Positions 1-6,860 of a stretch of 18,444 bases of DNA are shown in pieces. The notes beneath the pieces were generated by a model that saw only the letters and a list, made by a program, of their open reading frames with translations, was not told where the DNA came from and did not search any database. The DNA comes from Limnohabitans sp. (GTDB lineage Bacteria; Pseudomonadota; Gammaproteobacteria; Burkholderiales; Burkholderiaceae_C): the NCBI GenBank assembly GCA_009693225.1, contig SHXP01000016.1, positions 1 to 18,444 of the forward strand, written 5' to 3'. How positions within the stretch are numbered: the first letter of the stretch is position 1; each line of letters opens with the position of its first letter. A program made the translations under genes and the position numbers.

Positions 1-65
1 GCGTGCTGCGCTAAGCTTCGCACGCTGGTACAGGCACAGGGAAGTAAATGACAGCAAACCAAGTC

Positions 66-86
66 GGGCTCCTAAAAGCCCTTTTT
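66..86 (+). terminator. Weak intrinsic terminator-like hairpin
   Basis: GGGCT (66-70) and AGCCC (77-81) can pair around a 6-nt loop and are followed directly by five T (82-86). The stem is only 5 bp, so strength is doubtful. It would end a plus-strand transcript entering from left of the window. Nothing else in 1-182 is recognisable: no ORF of note and no tRNA fold. Confidence 0.3.
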
Positions 87-182
87 AAGCAACCGACTGG
101 CCCCCTTTTACTCCGCCACACTGGTATCCAATTCGCCGCCATTCACACTGGAATAACGGAAAATGATCAATTACGCTAATAT

Positions 183-197
183 CAGTAGTGTCCGGTT
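183..197 (+). repeat. IS left terminal inverted repeat
   Basis: CAGTAGTGTCCGGTT, an exact reverse complement of 1492-1506. The expected full-length transposase stop codon (TAA on the minus strand, 198-196) overlaps its inner edge. Confidence 0.85.
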
Positions 198-212
198 AAA
201 AAGTGAACAAAT

Positions 213-1364
213 TCAACTGGTTAGAGCTGATCGGTATTTCTGGGATTGTGGCGTCGGGCTGCAAGGCGCATGAAATATGGGTTTTCTCGAAAATAGACAC
301 GAAAGTATCTGTAGCAATGTGTAGAGCGAGGCATTCAATTGAAGTTCTTTCTTGACGATGGCAATGAGCACGTAGGTGGACACGGCGCACCAGATTTGCG
401 TCTTCACCGCGTTCTCGCTCGTGCCCAGGAATCTCTTTATCCGAAGATGCTGCTTGATCCACTTGAAGAACAACTCGACTTGCCAGCGATTCTTGTACAA
501 GGCTGCAATGGTCAACGGTGGCAGGCTGGTATTGTTGGTCAGGAATACCAGCGTCTTGCCCGATTCGGGATCCTTGAAACGGATACGGCGCAGTTGCTCG
601 GGGTAGTCCTTGGAGATGTAGAAGCCGTTCAGGGCAATGGTCTGGTCGCAAATCACTCCCGTGTCTCGTTGTGTCGGTGCCGAATACACCCTGCGTGCAT
701 CCATGCCCCGCTTGGCGCGGGTGACAAAGAAGGCGCCGGCCTGATGCATCTTGTACATCCGAGCGAAATCCAGATAGCCCCGGTCCATCACGTAGAAGGC
801 CCCCGCCTCGACGGGCAAAAAGTCCAATACATTGACCTCGTGCATCTTGCCGTCGCTGATGTGAATGAAAGCGGGAATGGAGCCGCGCAGGTCCAGCAGC
901 GTATGCATCTTCACGGTCGCTTTGGTGGTGCGAAACGGCGCCCAAGAAAACAGACTCAGGCACAAGTCGATGGTGGTGGCGTCCAGGGCGTAGACGGTGG
1001 CATCCAGGTCGATGTTGAGCGAGTCTTTGGAGTAGAGACTCCTGGCACGCTGAATCAGGCGCATCGACAGCGCGTGATAGATGCGCCAGTCCCGAAGGTT
1101 CAGTGCATCGGCCAGCGTCGAGCGTGCTGGAATGCCCCTCATCCCCATGTGAAACAACTTGGCTTGATTGGCTGTGAGGCAGACCTCGATGTCGCGCAGG
1201 GATTCGCGCCAGGTCAATTGCGCAAAGGCCATGACGCGAAACAGATCGGCACAACTGAGCGTTCGTACACCGGCATCGCCGCCATGGCGATCGATGATGC
1301 GACCAAACGTCTTCCATGGAACGTACTCCATGACTTGTGCAAACAGAGTTTTGCCCATGTTCAT
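213..1364 (-). CDS. IS4-family transposase, C-terminus frameshifted
   Basis: This is a DDE transposase with an N-terminal DUF4372-type region. Counting from the longest possible start at 1397, the catalytic Asp residues are D139 (YALDATTI) and D205 (VMDRGYLD). The IS4 signature Y-x2-R-x3-E-x6-K is met exactly by Y301, R304, E308 and K315. I place the start at ATG 1364 because GGGGAG lies 4 nt upstream and the protein then begins MNMGKTLFAQ, as family members do; 1397 has no ribosome site. The frame ends at 213 with an atypical tail. The -1 frame reads VSIFEKTHISCALQ and ends QLNLFTF at 196, which is the tail expected for this family. A single-base deletion near 300/301 therefore separates the body from its normal C-terminus. 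All catalytic residues lie before the break. Confidence 0.87.
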   Translation of the reverse strand: MNMGKTLFAQVMEYVPWKTFGRIIDRHGGDAGVRTLSCADLFRVMAFAQLTWRESLRDIEVCLTANQAKLFHMGMRGIPARSTLADALNLRDWRIYHALSMRLIQRARSLYSKDSLNIDLDATVYALDATTIDLCLSLFSWAPFRTTKATVKMHTLLDLRGSIPAFIHISDGKMHEVNVLDFLPVEAGAFYVMDRGYLDFARMYKMHQAGAFFVTRAKRGMDARRVYSAPTQRDTGVICDQTIALNGFYISKDYPEQLRRIRFKDPESGKTLVFLTNNTSLPPLTIAALYKNRWQVELFFKWIKQHLRIKRFLGTSENAVKTQIWCAVSTYVLIAIVKKELQLNASLYTLLQILSCLFSRKPIFHAPCSPTPQSQKYRSALTS

Positions 1365-1491
1365 GCATCTCCCCAGGTTGTTCAAACCGAGAAGCATCGC
1401 AAATGTGCAAACTGAAATTCAAATCGTGGACACCCATGAAGCCCTTGAAACCCTCGTCGTTATTGGCTTGCATGCCTTTGACTAACATTTA

Positions 1492-1506
1492 AACCGGACA
1501 CTACTG
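1492..1506 (-). repeat. IS right terminal inverted repeat
   Basis: AACCGGACACTACTG, an exact reverse complement of 183-197. It lies on the transposase promoter side of the element. Confidence 0.85.
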
Positions 1507-1542
1507 TTAAAATATTTAAATTAATAGGATAAGTTTATTTTT

Positions 1543-1548
1543 TATAAT
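1543..1548 (+). promoter_or_regulatory. Possible -10 element upstream of the M48 gene
   Basis: A perfect TATAAT lies in a very A/T-rich stretch (1507-1560) just outside the IS right end. No good -35 box sits 16-18 nt upstream. If used, transcription would begin near 1555, after the ATG at 1552. That would favour the ATG at 1582 as the real start of the downstream gene. Confidence 0.3.
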
Positions 1549-1551
1549 TTA

Positions 1552-1809
1552 ATGAATTTTACTTGCTATTTCTTTGTACCTATGCATTGTTTAACCTGTC
1601 TTCACCGGCTGTTCATGTTGATGCTTGCCGCTGGCATCAGCGCATGCTCCACCACCAGCACCCTGCCGACGGCGGTGGACGTGGATCGCAAACAAAATCT
1701 GGTGGTGCCGCAAAGCGCATCAGATGTCGTCAGCAAGGTCATGAGCAGTGTCCAACGCTCGATTTATCAGGCACAAGGTCTGCTGAACAATCAGACGGTG
1801 AAATACTAG
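1552..1809 (+). CDS. Lipoprotein signal and N-terminal fragment of the broken M48 protease
   Basis: 85 residues. A hydrophobic segment (LFMLMLAAG) leads to the lipobox ISAC, so the mature protein would begin at a lipidated Cys and sit in the outer membrane or periplasm. ATG 1582 gives a more typical signal peptide (MHCLTCLHRLFML) than ATG 1552; neither has a clear ribosome site. Two further segments (LVVPQSASDVVSKV and SIYQAQGLL) fit the region before an M48 catalytic domain. It ends at TAG 1807, and the same frame continues as DRRVQDIFNRLI. By itself it has no catalytic residues. Confidence 0.55.
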   Translation: MNFTCYFFVPMHCLTCLHRLFMLMLAAGISACSTTSTLPTAVDVDRKQNLVVPQSASDVVSKVMSSVQRSIYQAQGLLNNQTVKY

Positions 1810-1818
1810 GACCGGCGG

Positions 1819-2301
1819 GTGCAGGACATCTTTAACCGGCTCATCAGGCATGTGGACGCCATCAGTCCTGAAGCTTCCAAGTGGTCATGGGAAATTCATG
1901 TGGTGGACCGGGGCATTGACAATGCCTTAACGGTCGGCGCAGGCAAAGTCATGGTCTACCGGGGTTTGATAGAGCACCTGGCCCTCAGTGAAGACGAACT
2001 GGCATTTATCGTTGCCCACGAAATAGGGCACAACCTCAGGCTGCATGCGCGCGAAACCCTGAGCAATATCCTTCCGATTTATGCCGCTGGCGTGGGTTTA
2101 AGCCAGGCCCTGACACCCTGGAGCAGCGCCATGATCATGGACTACGGTGTGGCAAAAACCATGTCGCGCAGCCAAGAAGTAGAGGCCGATCGCATCGGAC
2201 TCGAACTCATGGCGCGCGCAGGCTTCAATCCTTCCGCTGCACCGAACACTTTTGTGAAGTTTTATGAAGAAGAGGCCATGAAACGGGACGCTCTGGCTTA
2301 A
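1819..2301 (+). CDS. M48-family zinc metalloprotease catalytic fragment
   Basis: 160 residues from an internal GTG. It holds the full zinc site of M48 peptidases: HEIGH at residues 67-71 (codons 2017-2031) and the ExEAD motif at 120-124 (SRSQEVEADRIG), which supplies the third ligand. Between them is the usual helical hairpin region. The family members BepA and LoiP are periplasmic quality-control proteases that act on outer-membrane proteins. The GTG is probably not the ancestral start, because the same frame continues upstream across TAG 1807 into the lipoprotein head. It ends at TAA 2299 next to a run of nine A, beyond which the family C-terminus continues in frame. Confidence 0.75.
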   Translation: MQDIFNRLIRHVDAISPEASKWSWEIHVVDRGIDNALTVGAGKVMVYRGLIEHLALSEDELAFIVAHEIGHNLRLHARETLSNILPIYAAGVGLSQALTPWSSAMIMDYGVAKTMSRSQEVEADRIGLELMARAGFNPSAAPNTFVKFYEEEAMKRDALA

Positions 2302-2343
2302 AAAAAAATTATTCCGTGCATCACCTACCTGCGGACACATCCC

Positions 2344-2934
2344 TTGTCTGAAGACCGTGAATCCGATGTCAAACAGCAGACAGAAAAAATCAACAGTATT
2401 TATGCATTGAGCGACAAATACATCGCTGCTGACAAACCCTTGAGCAATAAAACCGGCGTCAATCTTGACTACATCGACGATTATGAAAAGCTGTATCTGA
2501 TCGGACGCATTGCGTCTGAGACCGTGATCACGCGTTTATTGCACGCCAACGAGAACATCAGCTTCGGCACGGATCTGGGTTACGGCTGGATGCTCAAACG
2601 CACCGAACAAGGAGGGCTCAACCTGCACGCCGGTCTGTCCTGGTTCCATGGAGACCCGCAAATCAAGGGCAATTTCGGCGGCGCATTCACCGAGCTTGGC
2701 TGGGTATTCAATCCGCAATGGCAGGTTTACAGCCGTTTTGTGTCTGCGCAAGACATGGACAACAGCGTACGGGAAAAACAAAAATTTGCAGCCGGTTTGC
2801 GCTGGGGCAATTTCTCCGAGGGCCACCTGTACCTGGAAGCCGGCCAGGGCCGAGCCCGGTTCAACAGCGGCGGGCCCTGGAAAAACAATTATCTGCTTGA
2901 GTTAGGCTACGCCTTTAACTTTGGTTTGTTTTAG
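2344..2934 (+). CDS. C-terminal M48 tail plus outer-membrane beta-barrel-like segment
   Basis: 196 residues from a TTG that is probably not a true start. The first ~35 residues (SEDRESDVKQQTEKINSIYA), with the codons just before 2344 (TYLRTHP), match the helical end of M48 proteases. After about residue 70 the sequence alternates hydrophobic and polar residues in roughly seven strands, for example ISFGTDLGYGWML, LNLHAGLSWF, QWQVYSRFVSA and HLYLEAGQGRARF. The last strand, LLELGYAFNFGLF, ends in Phe with aromatics at alternate positions, the classic C-terminal signal recognised by the BAM outer-membrane machinery. I do not recognise a named barrel family. Whether protease and barrel form a natural fusion or an old deletion joint cannot be told from this copy alone. 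Confidence 0.55.
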   Translation: MSEDRESDVKQQTEKINSIYALSDKYIAADKPLSNKTGVNLDYIDDYEKLYLIGRIASETVITRLLHANENISFGTDLGYGWMLKRTEQGGLNLHAGLSWFHGDPQIKGNFGGAFTELGWVFNPQWQVYSRFVSAQDMDNSVREKQKFAAGLRWGNFSEGHLYLEAGQGRARFNSGGPWKNNYLLELGYAFNFGLF

Positions 2935-3003
2935 CCATGCAAGCCATCGGGCAAAGCGCCACCGGGCAACTGTAGGCCTTGCCTGCTCGGCTATGCTTTC
3001 ACG

Positions 3004-4296
3004 GTGAGCCTGCCAACACCTTCATTGACCCGCCGTATCGCCCACCTCGACATGGATGCTTTTTACGCATCGGTCGAGTTGCTGCGTTATCCGCAACTCA
3101 AGGGATTGCCGGTTGTCATAGGGGGTGGCAGACGGCGCGAAGACGATCTGCTGGCACGCATGCGCATCGCACAACCTGAACGGGAATGGACCGCAGAACA
3201 CCTGGCGGAGATTCCGGTCGGCATGTTTGCGCGCATCAGCGGCTACAGCGGACGCGGCGTCATCACCACCGCCACCTACGCCGCCAGAGCCTTCGGTGTC
3301 GGCTCGGCCATGGGCGTGATGAAGGCCGCGCAGTTGTGCCCGCAGGCGATTTTGCTTCCGGTGGATTTCGAGCAATACCGCCACTATTCGCGTATTTTTA
3401 AAAGCATTGTTCGCGAGATCACCCCGGTGGTGGAAGACCGGGGGGTGGATGAAATCTACATAGATTTCACGCAGGTGCCGGGCGGGCAGCGTGAAGGCGG
3501 GCGTGTGCTGGCGCGTCTGATTCAAAAATCCATCACCGATACCACGGGTCTGACCTGCTCCATCGGCGTGGCACCCAACAAACTGCTGGCGAAAATGGCC
3601 AGCGAACTGAACAAGCCCAACGGTATTTCCATTTTGAAGCCCGAAGATTTGCAGGAAAAAATCTGGCCCCTGCTTTGCAGAAAAATCAACGGCATCGGCC
3701 CCAAGGCAGACGCCAGATTACAGGCCCACGGCATTCACACCATCGGCGAGCTCACCTTGCGCGAGCAAGCGTGGTTGATGGAACATTTCGGCAAATCCTA
3801 TGGCGCCTGGTTGCACCAGGCGGCCCGCGGTCTGGACGAGCGCCCGGTAGTGACCGAGTCAGAGCCTGTATCCATGAGCAGAGAAACCACATTTGAAAAA
3901 GACCTGCATGTGCTGCACGACAAGGCCGCGCTGGGTGAGATCTTCACGCGACTGTGCCAGCAGGTCGCCGCCGACCTGCAACGCAAAGGCTATGTCGGCA
4001 AAACCATAGGTATCAAACTGCGCTTTAACAATTTCCAGAGCGTAACGCGCGACAGCACGCTGGATATGTATACATCTGACGCCAAAGCCATCAGGCAGGC
4101 AGCCGGGCTGTGCCTCAAGCGCATCGACTTCAAACGCCGTATACGATTGCTGGGCGTGCGCGTCGGCTCGCTGGTGAAAGCCGGCTGCGAACCTTCCTTG
4201 AATCCCTCTATTGCACAATCATCAACATCTGTGCTTTGCGTGCAAGAAGCCGCTCCGTTGAAAGACCCTCCCCATGAACAAGCTGACCTGTTTTGA
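3004..4296 (+). CDS. dinB: DNA polymerase IV (Y-family translesion polymerase)
   Basis: Translesion polymerase that extends damaged or mismatched primers. Metal-binding acidic residues are visible: D16 in HLDMDAFYASVE, and D149/E150 in DRGVDEIYIDF. The SIGVAPNKLLAKMASELNKP segment of the palm and thumb follows. The little-finger region around SMSRETTFEKDLH is intact. It is 430 aa against about 351 in E. coli, mainly because of an insertion of about 36 residues at 44-80, between VVIGGG and GVITTATY, which I associate with Burkholderiales DinB. The protein ends EQADLF, a good beta-clamp-binding pentapeptide (QADLF) at the extreme C-terminus. The start is GTG 3004, with no strong ribosome site; TTG 3025 is an alternative. 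The last 23 nt overlap the next gene. Confidence 0.93.
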   Translation: MSLPTPSLTRRIAHLDMDAFYASVELLRYPQLKGLPVVIGGGRRREDDLLARMRIAQPEREWTAEHLAEIPVGMFARISGYSGRGVITTATYAARAFGVGSAMGVMKAAQLCPQAILLPVDFEQYRHYSRIFKSIVREITPVVEDRGVDEIYIDFTQVPGGQREGGRVLARLIQKSITDTTGLTCSIGVAPNKLLAKMASELNKPNGISILKPEDLQEKIWPLLCRKINGIGPKADARLQAHGIHTIGELTLREQAWLMEHFGKSYGAWLHQAARGLDERPVVTESEPVSMSRETTFEKDLHVLHDKAALGEIFTRLCQQVAADLQRKGYVGKTIGIKLRFNNFQSVTRDSTLDMYTSDAKAIRQAAGLCLKRIDFKRRIRLLGVRVGSLVKAGCEPSLNPSIAQSSTSVLCVQEAAPLKDPPHEQADLF

Positions 4297-5116
4297 GCTG
4301 ACCACAGAAAAACACATTGCCCATCTGGTGTTGAACCGGCCGGATCGATTGAATGCAATCGATATGAGCCTGTGGCGCGAGCTCGATGAGGTGCTGCAGC
4401 AGCTGCACCAGAGCAACCAGGCGCGCGTGCTGGTTATCAGCAGCACAGGCAAACATTTCAGTGCTGGCATGTCGCTCGATGCCTTCGGCGCTTCGGTGAG
4501 CATGGACGATCAAAGCGCTGAAGGCCGCGCCGCCATCTTCGACATGCTCAGCGGCTTGCAGGCCACTTTCACTCGCATGGAGACTTTGCGCATTCCTGTC
4601 ATCGTCGCCATTCAAGGCGGCTGTATAGGCGGTGCGGTAGACATGGTGACTGCAACCTGTTTGCGCTATGCCAGTGCGGATGCTTTCTTTTGCATTCAGG
4701 AAATCAATGTCGGCATGGTCGCCGATGTCGGCACCTTGCAGCGCCTGCCCAAACTCATGCCGATGGCTGTGGTCAAAGAACTCGCCTACACCGGGCGACG
4801 CCGGCCGGCTGACAAGGCTTTGCAATACGGTCTGGTCAACGAAGTGCTGCCGGACGCTGCGGCTGCATTGGCAGCCGCGATGAAAGCCGCAACAGAGATT
4901 GCCGCCAAACCACCGGTGGCCATCTGGGGCACCAAGCAGGCGCTGAATTACGCACGCGACCACAGCGTAGACGACGTATTAAAGCAGATTTCCTGGCTAC
5001 AAAGCGGCATCTGGAGCAACCGGCATGTCCAGGAAGCCATCCGTGCCTTTCAGGAAAAACAAGCGGCCAGCTTCCCTGATCTTGCTCCCTTGAAAACATT
5101 CAAAGATGTCGCTTAG
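4274..5116 (+). CDS. Crotonase-fold enzyme, dienoyl-CoA isomerase type
   Basis: 280-aa enoyl-CoA hydratase/isomerase family protein. The oxyanion-hole segments are HFSAGMSL (61-68) and GGCIGGAVD (115-123). Three acidic residues, D123, E143 and D151, fall with the same spacing (20 and 8 residues) as the catalytic D176, E196 and D204 of mammalian delta3,5-delta2,4-dienoyl-CoA isomerase (ECH1). The strongly diagnostic ADVGTLQRLP is present at 150-159. The likely role is moving double bonds during breakdown of unsaturated fatty acids with odd-numbered double bonds. The ATG at 4274 lies inside the dinB coding end, in another frame, and has no clear ribosome site, so translational coupling to dinB is likely. 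It ends 3 bp from the convergent queF stop. A generic enoyl-CoA hydratase is less likely given the Asp/Glu set. Confidence 0.87.
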   Translation: MNKLTCFELTTEKHIAHLVLNRPDRLNAIDMSLWRELDEVLQQLHQSNQARVLVISSTGKHFSAGMSLDAFGASVSMDDQSAEGRAAIFDMLSGLQATFTRMETLRIPVIVAIQGGCIGGAVDMVTATCLRYASADAFFCIQEINVGMVADVGTLQRLPKLMPMAVVKELAYTGRRRPADKALQYGLVNEVLPDAAAALAAAMKAATEIAAKPPVAIWGTKQALNYARDHSVDDVLKQISWLQSGIWSNRHVQEAIRAFQEKQAASFPDLAPLKTFKDVA

Positions 5117-5119
5117 ACC

Positions 5120-5965
5120 TTATTGCCTAGCGGTTCGAATCTGTACCGGCATGGGCTGCGGATGGCTGCTGCGCCAGGGATTGATATCCACACCGCCGCG
5201 CCGGGTGTAGCGGGCCTGCACACTCAGCTTGGCGGGTTTGCAACGGGTCAAGATGTCCATGTAAATGCGCTCTACGCAGTGTTCGTGAAATTCGTTATGG
5301 TTGCGGAAACTCACGATGTATTGCAGCAAACCGGCCTGATCAATTTGCGGACCGCTGTAACTGACACTGACGCTGCCCCAGTCGGGCTGACCGGTGACCA
5401 GACAATTGCTTTTGAGCAAATGGCTGGTCAGGGTTTCTGTCACCGGTTGTTCATGCGTCGCAGCGCTGAGCAATTCAGGTGCAGGCTGGTAATGACTGCA
5501 ATCCAGATCCAAGCGGTCCAGATTCACACCCGGCATCTCAAGTATTTTTTCAGCACCGAATTGCTCCGACGTCAGCAATTGCACTCCGATGCCTGCCTGG
5601 ACGACGCCGCCATGCCAGACCGCGGCGCTCAGGTCCTGCTGCATGGTGGTTTTCACTTCGCCCAAGGAAGAAAATCGTGTGTTGTTAAAACTGTTGAGGT
5701 AAAGCTTGAGCGATTTGCTTTCCACCAGATGCGTGCTTTCACACGGAACAATCAGCCGGCCCATGGCGATTTGCGGTTTGCCGCGCAGGTTCAGCCAGCT
5801 GAGTTCGTAAACCGTCCAGACATCGGCGCCCAGAAACAAGGGCCGGCCGGTGATGCTGATTTCTGCACGTTGCGCAGCGCGTGGCAGAGGATAGAGGAAT
5901 GAAGCATCGTATTGGTCTGCATAGCCGGTCGCTTTTCCTAACAGCGATTGATCAGGTGAATTCAT
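5120..5965 (-). CDS. queF: NADPH-dependent 7-cyano-7-deazaguanine reductase
   Basis: Reduces preQ0 to preQ1 in queuosine biosynthesis, cytosolic. At 281 aa it is the long two-domain QueF form (E. coli 282 aa). The QueF signature [12 protein letters not shown] is at 82-93. The nucleophilic Cys188 in [15 protein letters not shown] and Asp195 keep the seven-residue spacing of E. coli Cys190 and Asp197. [18 protein letters not shown] (220-237) is the conserved C-terminal half. The start ATG (5965-5963) overlaps the stop of the upstream alpha/beta hydrolase in an ATGA joint, so it is translated as the last gene of that operon. No preQ1 riboswitch precedes it, as expected for an internal operon gene. 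Confidence 0.96.
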   Translation of the reverse strand: MNSPDQSLLGKATGYADQYDASFLYPLPRAAQRAEISITGRPLFLGADVWTVYELSWLNLRGKPQIAMGRLIVPCESTHLVESKSLKLYLNSFNNTRFSSLGEVKTTMQQDLSAAVWHGGVVQAGIGVQLLTSEQFGAEKILEMPGVNLDRLDLDCSHYQPAPELLSAATHEQPVTETLTSHLLKSNCLVTGQPDWGSVSVSYSGPQIDQAGLLQYIVSFRNHNEFHEHCVERIYMDILTRCKPAKLSVQARYTRRGGVDINPWRSSHPQPMPVQIRTARQ

Positions 5966-6852
5966 AAGGGCGTGTGTGCTTGCAGAAAAGGCAATAAGCG
6001 AGCTGTCAATTGCTCGACAGCGCCTGTCGGGAAATCATGGCCCATGCCTTCTATGCCGAACAATTTGGCACCCGGTATACGGGCCGCTGTATCTTGCGCG
6101 CAGGCATAGGGAATCAAGGGATCAGCCGTGCCGTGTATCAACAGTGTAGGCGCCGTGATCCGGGGCAGCAAACGCCAGCGGTCGCGATCCGCCATGGTCG
6201 CCAGCATTTGGCGGTAACTGCCCGCTGGCCGCTCGCTGCGTTTGAGTGAATCGTCAACCAGTTGTTCCTGCGCACCTTCGGGATGCACAAAGCCGGGTCC
6301 GGCCAGGGCTTTGACAAACCGCAGGGCTTGCTCCCGCACTGCCGCTGTGCCGGGTTTGGCCGGCGGCGACATCAGCACGCGCCGCATGGCAGGGTTCGGG
6401 CCCGGCAGGCCTTTGGCTGAGCTGGTGCTCATGATGCTGGTCAGACTGAGTACACGTTCGGCTGCGGTCACGCATAAACGCTGGGCAATCATGCCGCCCA
6501 TGCTGACCCCGACCAGGTGCGCCTGCGGCAATTGCAAATGGTCCATCACGCCCAATGCGTCGCAAGCCATGTCCTGAATGGAATAAGGGGATGTGGTTTG
6601 AAGTCCGAGCTTTTGTTTCAACATGAACCACAGAATATGAGGTGTTCCCAGATGGTCCAGCGACTCAGACAAGCCGTTGTCCCGGTTGTCAAAACGAATC
6701 ACACGGTAACCGGCCTGGTGCAACTGCTGCAACATGGTGTCCGGCCAGACGATGAGTTGCATGGACATGCCGGCAATCAGCAACACCGCCGGCCGCTCGC
6801 GTTCGCCTGTGTCTTCCACTCCCAGGCGCAAATTGTTGATGTAGATTTGCAT
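5962..6852 (-). CDS. Alpha/beta-hydrolase-fold enzyme
   Basis: 296 aa, soluble, no signal peptide. The catalytic triad is visible: Ser117 in the nucleophile elbow GVSMGG, Asp244 in HGTADPLIP and His272 in GMGHDFP. The segment [12 protein letters not shown] (53-64) is typical of the subgroup related to aclacinomycin methylesterase and 3-oxoadipate enol-lactonase-like hydrolases. The lid region is about residues 142-222. The substrate cannot be told. It starts 8 bp after yaaA with AGGCAGA as ribosome site and overlaps queF by 4 nt. The operon position gives no clear pathway, because neither queuosine synthesis nor YaaA is known to need an esterase. Confidence 0.85.
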   Translation of the reverse strand: MQIYINNLRLGVEDTGERERPAVLLIAGMSMQLIVWPDTMLQQLHQAGYRVIRFDNRDNGLSESLDHLGTPHILWFMLKQKLGLQTTSPYSIQDMACDALGVMDHLQLPQAHLVGVSMGGMIAQRLCVTAAERVLSLTSIMSTSSAKGLPGPNPAMRRVLMSPPAKPGTAAVREQALRFVKALAGPGFVHPEGAQEQLVDDSLKRSERPAGSYRQMLATMADRDRWRLLPRITAPTLLIHGTADPLIPYACAQDTAARIPGAKLFGIEGMGHDFPTGAVEQLTARLLPFLQAHTPL

Positions 6853-6860
6853 GGGTCTGC

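Larger units (their letters stand above)
183..1506 (-). mobile_element. IS4-family insertion sequence, 1324 bp, complete ends
   Basis: The element is bounded by a perfect 15-bp terminal inverted repeat, CAGTAGTGTCCGGTT, at 183-197 and as its reverse complement at 1492-1506. Between the ends lies a single minus-strand transposase of the IS4 (DDE, YREK) type. The size fits IS4-family elements. I could not find a convincing flanking target duplication: the left flank ends in CTAATAT and the right flank begins TTAAAAT. The element is therefore old, or its true ends are a few bases inside the repeat. It lies directly upstream of the broken M48 protease gene. The transposase C-terminus is frameshifted, so this copy may not be able to move by itself. 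Confidence 0.88.
1552..2934 (+). pseudogene. M48 metalloprotease lipoprotein with C-terminal beta-barrel-like part, broken by two stops
   Basis: One frame runs 461 codons from 1552 to 2934 with only two interruptions, TAG at 1807-1809 and TAA at 2299-2301, and no frameshift. The pieces are a lipoprotein signal with an M48 N-terminal segment, the catalytic core with HEIGH and an ExEAD motif, and a C-terminal part. That part begins with the family's usual end (YLRTHPLSEDRESD) and then continues about 180 residues as amphipathic strands ending in Phe. The sense codons before and after each stop match M48 family order, so the stops are point changes in a once intact gene. Both could be CAG/CAA (Gln) codons changed by C to T. 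It lies 45 bp from the IS4 element. Read-through, or sequence error at the stops, remains possible. Confidence 0.7.

Noticed and set aside
1..25. Possible hairpin GCGTGC/GCACGC at the left edge
   Set aside because: Six pairs with a 13-nt loop and no T-run, cut by the window edge; not enough to call a feature.
339..1415. 358-aa plus-strand ORF across the IS element
   Set aside because: It is antisense to the clearly coding transposase, has no recognisable motif and no ribosome site.
160..1520. Target-site duplication flanking the IS
   Set aside because: Flanks CTAATAT and TTAAAAT share A/T-rich character only; no exact abutting direct repeat was found.
1807..2301. Stop-codon reassignment (TAG/TAA read as Gln)
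   Set aside because: Other genes in the window use TAA, TAG and TGA as normal stops with sensible protein ends, so a genome-wide code change is not supported.
4208..4963. 251-aa minus-strand ORF
   Set aside because: Antisense to the dienoyl-CoA isomerase-type gene; Cys/His-rich with no family.
5123..5902. 259-aa plus-strand ORF
   Set aside because: Antisense to queF, whose catalytic residues are all present.
5966..6100. preQ1 riboswitch before queF
   Set aside because: queF overlaps the upstream gene in an ATGA joint; there is no leader and no such fold.
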